Assembly: GCA_903970475.1 (NCBI GenBank)
Contig: CAJCIQ010000224.1
Span: forward strand, 1 to 35,109
DNA: 35,109 bases
Origin: Beijerinckiaceae bacterium
GTDB taxonomy: Bacteria > Bacteroidota > Bacteroidia > Chitinophagales > Chitinophagaceae
Direction of reading: 5' to 3'
Shown: in pieces, positions 7,548 through 15,869 of the stretch
Layout of the letters: each line of letters begins with the position of its first letter
Position numbering within the stretch: position 1 is the first letter of the stretch
Made by a program: the position numbers and the translations under genes
The notes under the pieces: generated by a model
Seen by the model: only the letters and a program-made list of their open reading frames with translations
Database searches by the model: none
Told to the model about the DNA's origin: nothing

Positions 7548-9401
7548 ATGAACCTGACCCAGTTATTTGGACAACGTGGAAAAAAGATGAACGAAGAGCG
7601 TGTATCATGGAGGGAAAGGATAATCGCCCTGCGGAATCTGCCAGCTTTTTTCAGGCTCGTTTGGCAAACCAACCCATGGTTGACGGTAGCCGATATCATG
7701 GTGAGGGTCGTTCGTTCCGCCATTCCCGTTGCTACCCTGTATGTGGGCAAGCTCATCATTGATCTGGTGGTGCTGCTTATCCGACACCCAGGCTCTTTTG
7801 ACACAGGCAAAATATGGAAACTGGTGGCCCTGGAATTTGCCCTGGCCATCGTTTCAGATGGATTAGGCAGGCTTACGACGCTACTGGACAGTTTGTTGGG
7901 GGATTTGTTTGCCAACCATACCACCGTGCTCATCATGGAGCATGCAGCTATCCTGGATTTGGACCAGTTCGAAGACTCCAATTTCTATGACAAACTGGAA
8001 AGAGCCAGGCAACAAACGACCAATCGGACGATTCTGCTTTCTCAACTCCTAAGCCAGTTGCAGGACCTGATCACCATTGGATTCCTGGCAGTAGGATTGA
8101 TTGCCTTCAACCCCTGGCTTATTTTATTATTACTGGTGGCAGTCGTTCCTGCCTTTCTGGGTGAATCTTACTTCAATGACAAAAACTACACCCTGTGGAG
8201 AGAACAAACCATGGGTCGAAGGGAAATGGACTATGTGCGGTTCCTGGGCGCCAGTGACGATACGGCCAAAGAAGTAAAATTGTTCGACTTGTCCAATTTT
8301 TTCATCAATCGGTACAAGGAACTTTCCGGGCGGTTTTACAAGGAATATAAAGGCTTACAAACCCGAAGGTCCATTTGGGGAACGGTGTTTTCTCTGGTGG
8401 GATCCACCGGGTATTATGCTGCTTATATATGGATTATAGGACAAACGCTTTCCGGACACATATCGATAGGTAGCCTAACTTTCCTGGCTGGATCTTTCAG
8501 GCAGCTCAGGGCTTTGCTCGACGGCATTCTAACCCGCTTCACTGCGGTCTCCCAGGGCGCCATTTATTTGAGTGACCTCTTTGACTTCCTTAAGATAGCG
8601 CCAAAGATACCTGTCGCAGCCCATCCTATCCCCTTTCCCCAACCTATACAACAGGGTTTCACCTTTGAGGATGTAGGCTTCCGCTATTCATTTACAGAGC
8701 GCTGGGCCAACCGTCACCTCAATTTCACCCTCAAAGCCGGAGAGAAACTGGCCCTGGTCGGCGAAAACGGTGCCGGGAAAACGACCCTGGTAAAACTCCT
8801 GGCCAGGCTTTATGATCCAACCGAAGGACGCATTTTATTGGATGGCAAAGACCTTAAGGAGTATGACCTGGGGGATTTAAGGAAAAACATAGGCATCATT
8901 TTCCAGGACTACCAACGGTACCAAATGACCTTTTCCCAGAATATAGCAGTGGGCAATATCGATTTCCAGTACGACCAGGAAAGGCTGGAATCGGCGGCCC
9001 ATCAAAGTCTGGCCGAAAGCCTGGTGACCAAACTACCAGGAGGGTACGACCAGGCATTGGGCAGACGTTTTAACCAGGGCGTGGAATTGTCCGGAGGAGA
9101 ATGGCAAAAGGTTGCACTGGCCCGCGCCTACATGCGGGATGCCCAGTTGCTTATCCTGGACGAACCTACCAGCGCACTGGATGCCAGGGCGGAATACGAG
9201 GTCTTCCAACGCTTTGCAGATCTAACGAAAGGAAAAATGGCGGTATTGATCTCCCATCGCTTTTCCACCGTTAGGATGGCAGACCGGATCCTGGTCTTAG
9301 AAAACGGTTCCCCCTTAGAGATCGGAAGTCATGAGGAGTTACTGGCCAAAAACGGGCGGTACGCGGAGTTATTTAACCTACAGGCTATGGGGTATCGCTA
9401 A
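7548..9401 (+). CDS. ABC exporter, fused permease and ATPase half-transporter
   Basis: A 617-residue type IV ABC half-transporter, expected to act as a homodimer in the inner membrane. The N-terminal part holds six predicted membrane helices, including LVALEFALAIVSDGL, ITIGFLAVGLIAFNPWLILLLL and STGYYAAYIWIIGQ. The nucleotide-binding domain has Walker A GENGAGKTT (405-413), ABC signature LSGGEWQ (514-520), Walker B LLILDEPTSALD (534-545) and the switch histidine in LISHRFS (570). The frame is open further upstream to 7383, but that part overlaps cbpA on the other strand and looks non-coding. ATG 7548 gives MNLTQLFGQRG. ATG 7587, with GTGGAAAAAAG in front, is a good alternative. Substrate unknown; lipid, peptide or drug are all possible. 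Confidence 0.88.
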   Translation: MNLTQLFGQRGKKMNEERVSWRERIIALRNLPAFFRLVWQTNPWLTVADIMVRVVRSAIPVATLYVGKLIIDLVVLLIRHPGSFDTGKIWKLVALEFALAIVSDGLGRLTTLLDSLLGDLFANHTTVLIMEHAAILDLDQFEDSNFYDKLERARQQTTNRTILLSQLLSQLQDLITIGFLAVGLIAFNPWLILLLLVAVVPAFLGESYFNDKNYTLWREQTMGRREMDYVRFLGASDDTAKEVKLFDLSNFFINRYKELSGRFYKEYKGLQTRRSIWGTVFSLVGSTGYYAAYIWIIGQTLSGHISIGSLTFLAGSFRQLRALLDGILTRFTAVSQGAIYLSDLFDFLKIAPKIPVAAHPIPFPQPIQQGFTFEDVGFRYSFTERWANRHLNFTLKAGEKLALVGENGAGKTTLVKLLARLYDPTEGRILLDGKDLKEYDLGDLRKNIGIIFQDYQRYQMTFSQNIAVGNIDFQYDQERLESAAHQSLAESLVTKLPGGYDQALGRRFNQGVELSGGEWQKVALARAYMRDAQLLILDEPTSALDARAEYEVFQRFADLTKGKMAVLISHRFSTVRMADRILVLENGSPLEIGSHEELLAKNGRYAELFNLQAMGYR

Positions 9402-9425
9402 CGCTGGTCATCCCGGCGTCAGCCC

Positions 9426-10295
9426 TTAGCAGGCCAGCCAGCTTTGTCCCGTCATTTCCTCGGATAGCTCCCATAACCTCCGCAAGTGATCTGGATTAAT
9501 AAAGGAATGATGAACCGCCACTTCTTTTTTACCTGCCCAGTATTTTCCACTGATTCGCCCACCCTCTTCAGAGGTAGCCAGATACAAAGTAGTTGCAGCC
9601 CCCTTCTCAGGAGAGGTCAGTAGAAAGGAAAAAGTAGATGCCATCCGTCCAACCCAGTGATCAGACCCGCTGCCAAATCTGGTTCCGATAACCCCGGGAT
9701 GTACAGCATTGGTGACTATGGGAAGACCTTGTGCTTTTAACCTGCGGTCGAGTTCGACCGTGAACATGTAATTGAATAATTTGGAGTTGGAATAAGCCGT
9801 TAAGGCATTGTACCCATTTTGGAGCTGTAGGTTATTAAAATCAGGTTTAGCCAGTTTATAACTAATGGACGATAGATTGATGATGCGGCTGGCTTTCCCG
9901 GCCTTAAGCTGTTCCAGTAAAAGGCCGGTCAGTAAAAAAGGACCCAGATAGTTGGTAGCGAGGGTCATTTCAAAACCGTCTTCAGACTCCAGGCGTTGGT
10001 TTCCCTGCAACAGCCCCGCATTATTGATGAGCAGGTCTAAGCGGGGATAAGCCAGTGTAATTTCAGCGACAGCACTCCTGACCTGGTTCAACAAAGACAA
10101 ATCGGCCAATACAAAATCTATTCTGGCCTTGGGGAAAGCAGTTTGAATCCGGGTGCGGGCTGCATCCGCCCTGGTTTGGCTCCTGGCAAGGATAATGATT
10201 CGGGCGCCCGTCTTGGCCAATTCTCTGGCGGTCACCTCTCCTATACCAGAGGTCCCTCCTGTAATGAGGATGATGGAGTCTTTGAGGTTGGTCAT
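9426..10295 (-). CDS. Short-chain dehydrogenase/reductase (retinol-dehydrogenase/WWOX-like)
   Basis: A 289-residue SDR oxidoreductase using NAD(P)H. Visible motifs are the Rossmann glycine motif TGGTSGIG (12-19), the structural NNAG (91-94), the catalytic Ser in INLSSISY and the YxxxK pair in AYSNSK (Tyr168, Lys172). The start is taken at ATG 10295. A start at 10316 would put the first codons inside the preceding terminator. The C-terminal region (SGKYWAGKKEVAVHHSFINP) resembles the retinol-dehydrogenase-like group. The substrate is unknown. It is convergent with the ABC exporter, 24 bp away, and lies downstream of the GH2 terminator on the same strand. Confidence 0.9.
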   Translation of the reverse strand: MTNLKDSIILITGGTSGIGEVTARELAKTGARIIILARSQTRADAARTRIQTAFPKARIDFVLADLSLLNQVRSAVAEITLAYPRLDLLINNAGLLQGNQRLESEDGFEMTLATNYLGPFLLTGLLLEQLKAGKASRIINLSSISYKLAKPDFNNLQLQNGYNALTAYSNSKLFNYMFTVELDRRLKAQGLPIVTNAVHPGVIGTRFGSGSDHWVGRMASTFSFLLTSPEKGAATTLYLATSEEGGRISGKYWAGKKEVAVHHSFINPDHLRRLWELSEEMTGQSWLAC

Positions 10296-10305
10296 TCCTA
10301 AATAT

Positions 10306-10346
10306 AAAAAAATCACGCAAACAACTCGTCAAAGCGTTTGCGTGAT
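10306..10346 (-). terminator. Intrinsic terminator of the GH2 gene
   Basis: An 11-bp perfect stem (ATCACGCAAAC at 10312-10322 pairing with 10336-10346) has a 13-base loop. On the minus strand it is followed by a T-run (10306-10311). It lies about 60 bp beyond the GH2 stop codon and just before the SDR start, so it ends the GH2 message. The SDR gene must be read from a promoter overlapping this element or by read-through. Confidence 0.85.
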
Positions 10347-10406
10347 CTTAAAACCCGGTGGCGCGCGGACGCGAAAGCGCGGGAGCACTTAATGATGGCC
10401 GTAGCC

Positions 10407-13193
10407 TTACAGGATGATCACTTTCCTGGGCGTATTCCATCCTTCCACAACCAGGTTGAGCTCTCCCAAGGCCACCTTCTCTATAGGAAGAGAAACGGTG
10501 ACAGTGGTCTCCTGGCCTTCGGCAAGGGTGAAATAATTATCGGACCAAAAAGCCGGGCGGATTTCTTCTCCCTTCTGCACGATCTGTGGGTTCAGGAAAA
10601 AAGCCAGCTGTTTACCGACATTGCGAAAACTTAATTTAAACTGATATTCTTTGGCCGTTTTGACCATGCTCAGCACATGGGTTTCCACCCTGGCCCTGGA
10701 CATGGTAGACAAGGTCTTAAAATCCCTGCCAGGAGCCATCCAATACGTGTTGCTGGAAATTCGTTTTCCCTGGGCATCACTTAGCTCAAGCACGACAAAA
10801 CTTACGCCCTGGGCTTTCTGAAGGGCCGCACCTACGGACAGTACTTCCTTGGCATCGGCGGTATCTACAGAAACGGGAACCGATTGGTCCAATCGGACAA
10901 CCCCATTCAAATCCAGCACCCTGGCTCTTACTTTAAGACCGGTTGCAGCATGATAGGTCCGATTGATGACGGCCACTACCGTATCGTCGAGATTGAGCTG
11001 CACGTGCAGGGGCTCCACGGCCCTCTGCATGAAGTAGTATCCGGCATTGGGTTCCAGGTACCAGTCATATATCTGCCATACTACGGAGGGGAAGGCCGAG
11101 TTCAATTTCCAAAGCATGACGCCTCCGGTGGTGCGCAGGTGGTGACCGGCAGCTTCGAATATACCTCTGTATCCATCGGCATTGAGCAATTGCATCTTTT
11201 CAGAGAAGTCCTGTATGCTGCCAGGGACCCCGTACTGATCCTTCATGTTCTCATAATACTTGGAATACCGGGCGGCACCTTCGCAGGCGTCATGATAGCC
11301 CCAGGTATTGTTCAAGGGGAAAGGCAGACTGGTATCGGGCACCAGGTTATTTATGATCTTAGGCAAGGTGCTGTAAGGGGGTTGGGAGGGCAGGCCAGTC
11401 TCGTCCTTGAAAACCCAGTCCTTGCCCGCATCGACCAATTTATAGTATTCTTCCGGGTTCAGGTATCGGTAAGGTCCCCCACTGTACACACCGGAAGGCT
11501 TATTATCGGGCCAGGAACCTTTCCAGGTAGCGTCCTGTTTGGCAAACCCTGAGGAGCTGGGAATAAAGGGGCGGGCGCCATCTAATTGGGCCACGCTATC
11601 TCTCATGGCATTATACAATTCCAGTCGGGCATGTCCCTCGTTTCCGCCGGTCCACACCAGCAAACTTGCATGGTTGCGTATCCTATAAATGGTGGACAAC
11701 AGGTTCCTTATGAACACCGAGGTCTGCAAAGGATAATCGGGAGATCCTTTGAACTCACCCTGGGTATCTCCGGTAATCCAGAAATCCTGCCATACCATTA
11801 GTCCATAACGATCGGCCAACGTATAAAAGTCATCAGTTTCCCCTATGCCCCCTCCCCAGATACGCACCAGATTGACATTGGCATTGCGACAAAGGTGAAG
11901 TTCATAGTCATAGCGAACCGAATCCCTGTTAAGCATCATATCCGGCACCCAGGCACCACCGTTGAGGTGCACCTTGTGCCCATTGACATAGAAATCCCTG
12001 CGTACCCAACCATTGACGTCCGTTGCCTGGGAGCCAACGGTTCTTACACCCATAAGAAAAGAAGTATCGTCAGAGACTTGGCCCCCTACGTTAACCTGTA
12101 GCCTTACCTTATATAAATCAGGACGACCATAACCATTGGGCCACCATAAATGCGGTTGGTGGAGTTCAAGGGCCTTCACATCGGCAGCAGAAAAGGAAAA
12201 CAGTTTGTCTGCCCCGGCCTCCAGGGATATGTTTTTTTCAAAACTAACAGTAGGACCCGTAAACGTCTCCGGGATAATGGTGACCTTCAGCAAGCCCTGC
12301 TGGGCCAGCTTGGCATAGTTGAGCAGGTGGAGATCCAATGTCAATTTGGCCACAGAAGTATCCGGAAGGTTGGGTAAGTCCGTAATGATATGCGGATGGT
12401 CAATCAATACTTGTCCGCTGGTCCTTAGGTAAACGGGTAACCAAATACCCATGTTCCGGTCATGCACCTCCGGTATCCAGTCCCAACCGATGGAACAAAG
12501 CATGGTTACGTTTTTCCCTATATTCCCATTGGGGCCTCCATTGAGGAAAAAATCGCCCATGGCCTTGAGTTGAGGAGGAGAAGGGGTACCGGCTTCATCT
12601 AAGGGATAAATCTTCACGGCCAGCCCGTTGGTCTGCCCTGGATGCACGGCGGTACTCACGTCCAATCTATACTCGGCAAACATACCTGCCATCTGGGCAG
12701 AATCGGCTATTTTCTGGCCATTCACCCATACTTCAGCCCTATAATTGATGCCTTTAAAGATCAATTCTACGTGCTTACCCTTATCGGCAGCAGGGACCTC
12801 AAATGTCGTCCTATACCAATAAGGCTTCTTCCATGGATTGGGATCATTGGGCAGGAAGCTGTATTGCTCCAGGTGATAAGTGGTATTGAAGGTGTCCGAT
12901 GCATCCGGGATATACATGTTGTTCATGCCCAGGTATGGATCAGGATAGACGTGGTTGGCCACTAGTCCGGTCAGGACAGTAGAGGGAACCTTGACGGGAA
13001 ACCAATACCGGCTTGCTTGATAGTCTCCCATGGAAAGGGAATCTCCCTGGGTGGGAATGACGGCCGATGATTGCAGGTTGAACTGGGTCAATTGCACTTC
13101 TTTGACCGACGGGTTCTGGGCTTTTAGGGGGCCTACATAGCAAGCACTTAGCAAAAAAGCCCAAACAAAGAATCTGGAAGGAGTAAGGCGCAT
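10407..13193 (-). CDS. Secreted glycoside hydrolase family 2 protein (beta-mannosidase / exo-beta-glucosaminidase type)
   Basis: A 928-residue exported GH2 enzyme. Residues 1-26 are a signal peptide ending LKAQ. A lipobox-like LSAC (Cys18) means a lipoprotein is also possible. The N-terminal jelly-roll sugar-binding domain includes WYRTTFEVPAADKGKHVEL and INYRAEVWVNGQKIADS. An immunoglobulin-like domain follows, then the TIM barrel with HLWWPNGYGRPDLYKV just before it and NLVRIWGGGIGE within it. The acid/base Glu519 is in WTGGNEGH. The probable nucleophile Glu598 is in FKDETGLPS, 79 residues later, as expected for GH2. The layout resembles exo-beta-glucosaminidases and mannosylglycoprotein-type beta-mannosidases more than LacZ. 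The exact sugar is unknown. It is a single gene with its own terminator and no SusC/SusD partner. Confidence 0.88.
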   Translation of the reverse strand: MRLTPSRFFVWAFLLSACYVGPLKAQNPSVKEVQLTQFNLQSSAVIPTQGDSLSMGDYQASRYWFPVKVPSTVLTGLVANHVYPDPYLGMNNMYIPDASDTFNTTYHLEQYSFLPNDPNPWKKPYWYRTTFEVPAADKGKHVELIFKGINYRAEVWVNGQKIADSAQMAGMFAEYRLDVSTAVHPGQTNGLAVKIYPLDEAGTPSPPQLKAMGDFFLNGGPNGNIGKNVTMLCSIGWDWIPEVHDRNMGIWLPVYLRTSGQVLIDHPHIITDLPNLPDTSVAKLTLDLHLLNYAKLAQQGLLKVTIIPETFTGPTVSFEKNISLEAGADKLFSFSAADVKALELHQPHLWWPNGYGRPDLYKVRLQVNVGGQVSDDTSFLMGVRTVGSQATDVNGWVRRDFYVNGHKVHLNGGAWVPDMMLNRDSVRYDYELHLCRNANVNLVRIWGGGIGETDDFYTLADRYGLMVWQDFWITGDTQGEFKGSPDYPLQTSVFIRNLLSTIYRIRNHASLLVWTGGNEGHARLELYNAMRDSVAQLDGARPFIPSSSGFAKQDATWKGSWPDNKPSGVYSGGPYRYLNPEEYYKLVDAGKDWVFKDETGLPSQPPYSTLPKIINNLVPDTSLPFPLNNTWGYHDACEGAARYSKYYENMKDQYGVPGSIQDFSEKMQLLNADGYRGIFEAAGHHLRTTGGVMLWKLNSAFPSVVWQIYDWYLEPNAGYYFMQRAVEPLHVQLNLDDTVVAVINRTYHAATGLKVRARVLDLNGVVRLDQSVPVSVDTADAKEVLSVGAALQKAQGVSFVVLELSDAQGKRISSNTYWMAPGRDFKTLSTMSRARVETHVLSMVKTAKEYQFKLSFRNVGKQLAFFLNPQIVQKGEEIRPAFWSDNYFTLAEGQETTVTVSLPIEKVALGELNLVVEGWNTPRKVIIL

Positions 13194-13317
13194 CCGATTA
13201 TTATTTTCTCATTTTAGCGACCAAAAATGCGAAAATATTTCGGCAATGCACCATGTAGATTGGATCAGTGGACACAAAGGATCAACTTTGCATAGAAAAA
13301 GGTAAAAAAGTACGCAT

Positions 13318-13698
13318 TTACTGCCACCAGCTCCGGATTTCTTCGGTGCCTATGCTGTAGGCGCAATCTCTTTCTACGGTCCTGGAGATAAACAATACAA
13401 TGGCTACCGCCTCTATGGTATCATGCAAATCCTCATAGCCATGAAGGGTCGCCTTAATGGCTGTGATTAATTCCGGTTTGGTATATTGCTGAATGGCTGC
13501 TTTGCGAATCAACTCCCTAAGTGTAACCATCAGCGCTTCCACCTCTTTTGGATTGGAATGCTTGTTCTTCTTTTTCACTCCTTTTAGCCCAATTTCCAAA
13601 ATGGCCTTATGGGGTAAGAAATCTGAAGGTTTGAACACCAGCAAATGCGGTGGAACTGAAGGAAATTTTTTAGCCACGGTTACCCATTTGTTAATCAA
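13318..13698 (-). CDS. Hypothetical protein, 126 residues, TTG start
   Basis: I do not recognise this protein. It is basic in its middle (LKGVKKKNKHSNPKEVEAL), then mostly helical (LMVTLRELIRKAAIQQ, TIEAVAIVLFISRTVERDCA), and ends in RSWWQ. It has no signal peptide, zinc motif or clear membrane span. No ATG lies near the 5' end. TTG at 13698 is the only plausible start, because an in-frame TAA lies 18 bases before it. A promoter-like TTG-N20-AAAATTTG sits at 13726-13756, which puts a transcript start about 20 bases before this TTG and supports the choice. It lies downstream of the 409-residue gene on the same strand, 125 bp away. It is compact enough to be real, but it could be a fragment. 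Confidence 0.55.
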   Translation of the reverse strand: MINKWVTVAKKFPSVPPHLLVFKPSDFLPHKAILEIGLKGVKKKNKHSNPKEVEALMVTLRELIRKAAIQQYTKPELITAIKATLHGYEDLHDTIEAVAIVLFISRTVERDCAYSIGTEEIRSWWQ

Positions 13699-13725
13699 CG
13701 ATCTTACAGGAGGTTAACGAGTCTG

Positions 13726-13756
13726 CAAATTTTGCATTTGTACGTGGAAAGTACAA
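13726..13756 (-). promoter_or_regulatory. Candidate Bacteroidota promoter for the 126-residue gene
   Basis: On the minus strand TTG (13754-13756) and AAAATTTG (13726-13733) are 20 bases apart. The Bacteroidota consensus is TTG, about 19-20 bases, TAnnTTTG; the second box differs at its first base. The -7 box overlaps the 13-base palindrome TGCAAATTTTGCA (13724-13736), a possible operator. Confidence 0.35.
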
Positions 13757-13823
13757 CTCTCCCTCCTGATTAGTGTCTGACAATTCTCGTTATAAAATAC
13801 TAAACATCAGTATATTAAGATAC

Positions 13824-15053
13824 TCATTTTTTCTGATTACCTACTTTTTTCCGCTGCTCTACCCTCAATTTGTTCAATCGGGCCCCCATTCGGTTTAAAA
13901 TGCTTTGAACAGAGTCCATGGTTGCATCTCCCACGGAATAAAAGGTGCCATATAAGTGGTTGGATGAAACCTGGTCGTTCGCTTCTTTTTTCAGGGTCAC
14001 TACGTTTTGGGCCATAAACCGGGACAATCCCTTTAGGTTTCGGGCTTTAAATACCCCAACGTCTACAAATAAACGGATCAACAACCCCAGTTCATTTACG
14101 GTCAAGGACGTGATCACTTTTGTTGAATCCAACCCAAATCCCCCCTCATCTTTGGCCGGCACCTGCTCTTCGGAGGACTGAACCTGCAATTGTTTCATCT
14201 TAGAAAAATCACTGACCCATTCTTCCAACATATCAACGAGGCTACCCCTGCTTTCCATATACCGGTATTCCGGTTTTTGTTTCAGTAACCTTAAATAACG
14301 TTTCACCCTCCCCAACTCCGGGACCTGCTCCATAAGGTATTCCTTTCCTTCCACTTCCTGCTGAATCCGGTGCATCGTATGCTGAAATACCAAAGGCGTA
14401 TTAATGTTCAGGTAGCACAACAATTCAATCAACCGGTCCGATATCACCAATCCATCCCTGATCAGCACCCCGTCTTTTTCCACAGGGGGCAAATGCTGAA
14501 TAAATTGCATCAGGTCCCTTAAAGGGTACCATTGCCTATAGGTTAGCTCTGTTTGATGGGCTGCCCCTTCCAGCAAATCCTTGATCAAGGCCATCAGGGT
14601 AGGTTCTGTGCCACTGGCCGAAAGGTGACTTAGGACCAGGGGCGTCTTGTTGTGGATAATATCCAATAGTTGTTGGCTTCTCCAGGGAGGGATAGGCGCA
14701 TCCTTAGACAGGTACTTCATGCAATACCTTTCCAGAAACAGGCATAGATCTTCCAACAATAGCCTTAGGTCCCTGGCAGCCGCTGCCGGGATCCTTTTGC
14801 CATCGGGGCCGGTCGGCTGCCCCCCTGCTCCATCCAGTCGTTCAAAGTCCTCAAAGAGGTGATACAAACCCGTTTGGTGCGCCTGAACGTATCTGGTGAT
14901 GGCCTCTTCAGATTCACCACTCAAAAATACCTCCATGAAGGCCTCTTTGATCCGGGCATTCTCCCCCCTCCATTCCTCTAGTTTGACCTGTTCCCAAAAG
15001 GGGGCTTCTGATACCTGGGTTTCCCAGGCAAATAATTCATAACGCATACGCAT
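13824..15053 (-). CDS. Hypothetical protein, 409 residues, with RteC-like C-terminal region
   Basis: I cannot assign a function. The sequence is soluble and helical throughout, with no signal peptide. Residues of about 80-300 contain leucine-rich helices (ARDLRLLLEDLCLFLERYC, LRDLMQFIQHLPPVEKDG). The last 80 residues (TSLTVNELGLLIRLFVDVGVF ... SVQSILNRMGARLNKLR) recall the C-terminal part of RteC-like and related hypothetical proteins of Bacteroidota, which are often found near mobile elements; that resemblance is from memory and unverified. The start is ATG 15053; ATG 15047 is equally possible. It lies 108 bp after the LytTR regulator on the same strand, but no terminator or promoter in that gap settles whether it belongs to that operon. 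No mobilisation genes are nearby. Confidence 0.65.
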   Translation of the reverse strand: MRMRYELFAWETQVSEAPFWEQVKLEEWRGENARIKEAFMEVFLSGESEEAITRYVQAHQTGLYHLFEDFERLDGAGGQPTGPDGKRIPAAAARDLRLLLEDLCLFLERYCMKYLSKDAPIPPWRSQQLLDIIHNKTPLVLSHLSASGTEPTLMALIKDLLEGAAHQTELTYRQWYPLRDLMQFIQHLPPVEKDGVLIRDGLVISDRLIELLCYLNINTPLVFQHTMHRIQQEVEGKEYLMEQVPELGRVKRYLRLLKQKPEYRYMESRGSLVDMLEEWVSDFSKMKQLQVQSSEEQVPAKDEGGFGLDSTKVITSLTVNELGLLIRLFVDVGVFKARNLKGLSRFMAQNVVTLKKEANDQVSSNHLYGTFYSVGDATMDSVQSILNRMGARLNKLRVEQRKKVGNQKK

Positions 15054-15161
15054 GTAGGATTATTAGTACAGAGCCCTTTATCTTATTTCCTAATATAAAC
15101 AGATCAGGTAGAAAATTACGTAGTTGAGGCCAAAATGGATGAAAAGAACAGACACTGAATT

Positions 15162-15869
15162 TTAAGACATGGATCTACCTGTCAGGCGTACCAAGGTATC
15201 CCTGTAGGTATCCCCGACCGGTATTTCTTGTTCTTTTATGAACACGGCGTTTTTGCGGATGGCTGTTATGTCGTTGATAGAGACAATATAGGATTTGTGG
15301 ACGCGTATGAATCCTGCTGCGGGTAATTCAGCTTCGACGCCCTTGACGCTCATACGGACCACCACAGGTCTGGATGTGCTCTTCAAATGAATTTTGATAT
15401 AATCCCTCAAACCTTCAATCCAGCAAATGTCATCAAACTGGATCTTCAAAAGGCTGTAATCGGCGTTGACGAAAAAGTAACCAGGGCCTTTCTGCGGCGT
15501 GCCGGCGCTTTTGAGCTGGTGAAGCTCCCAGGCTTTATTACAAGCTTTCATAAACCGATCCAGCTCTACCGGCTTGAGCAAGTAATCCACCACATCCAGC
15601 GTATATCCTTCCAGGGCAAATTGCTCATAGGCGGTGACCAGGATAATCATGGGTTTATGAGAAAGACTCTCTATAAATTTCAAACCGGTAAGCCCAGGCA
15701 TCTGAATATCCAAAAACATCAGGTCAATGGGCTGGGAACGTAAGATCTTGCCCGCTTCAAAAGCATCTCCGCATTTTGCTACCAATTGCATATCCGGGAC
15801 CCTCGACAGGTAATCCTCCAGGAGGTGCAAGGCCAAAGGCTCATCGTCGACTGCGAGACACTGTAACAT
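15162..15869 (-). CDS. LytTR-family response regulator
   Basis: A 235-residue LytR/AlgR-type transcription factor. The receiver domain (1-115) has the acidic pocket VDDEP (Asp8, Asp9), the phosphoacceptor Asp54 in FLDIQMPG, the switch Thr in LVTAYEQ and the conserved Lys in YLLKPVEL. The LytTR DNA-binding domain (about 130-235) shows FFVNADYSLLKIQFDDICWIEG, RDYIKIHL and FIRVHKSYIVSI, typical of the family. The start ATG at 15869 lies inside the histidine kinase gene (29-bp overlap), so translation is coupled and the pair is a two-component system. Its DNA targets are unknown. The outer-membrane receptor gene upstream in the same operon is a natural candidate for feedback control. Confidence 0.93.
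   Translation of the reverse strand: MLQCLAVDDEPLALHLLEDYLSRVPDMQLVAKCGDAFEAGKILRSQPIDLMFLDIQMPGLTGLKFIESLSHKPMIILVTAYEQFALEGYTLDVVDYLLKPVELDRFMKACNKAWELHQLKSAGTPQKGPGYFFVNADYSLLKIQFDDICWIEGLRDYIKIHLKSTSRPVVVRMSVKGVEAELPAAGFIRVHKSYIVSINDITAIRKNAVFIKEQEIPVGDTYRDTLVRLTGRSMS

Noticed and set aside
10884..11552. 222-codon open frame on the plus strand
   Set aside because: It is antisense to the GH2 gene, whose motifs are complete. The translation has no family-like pattern.
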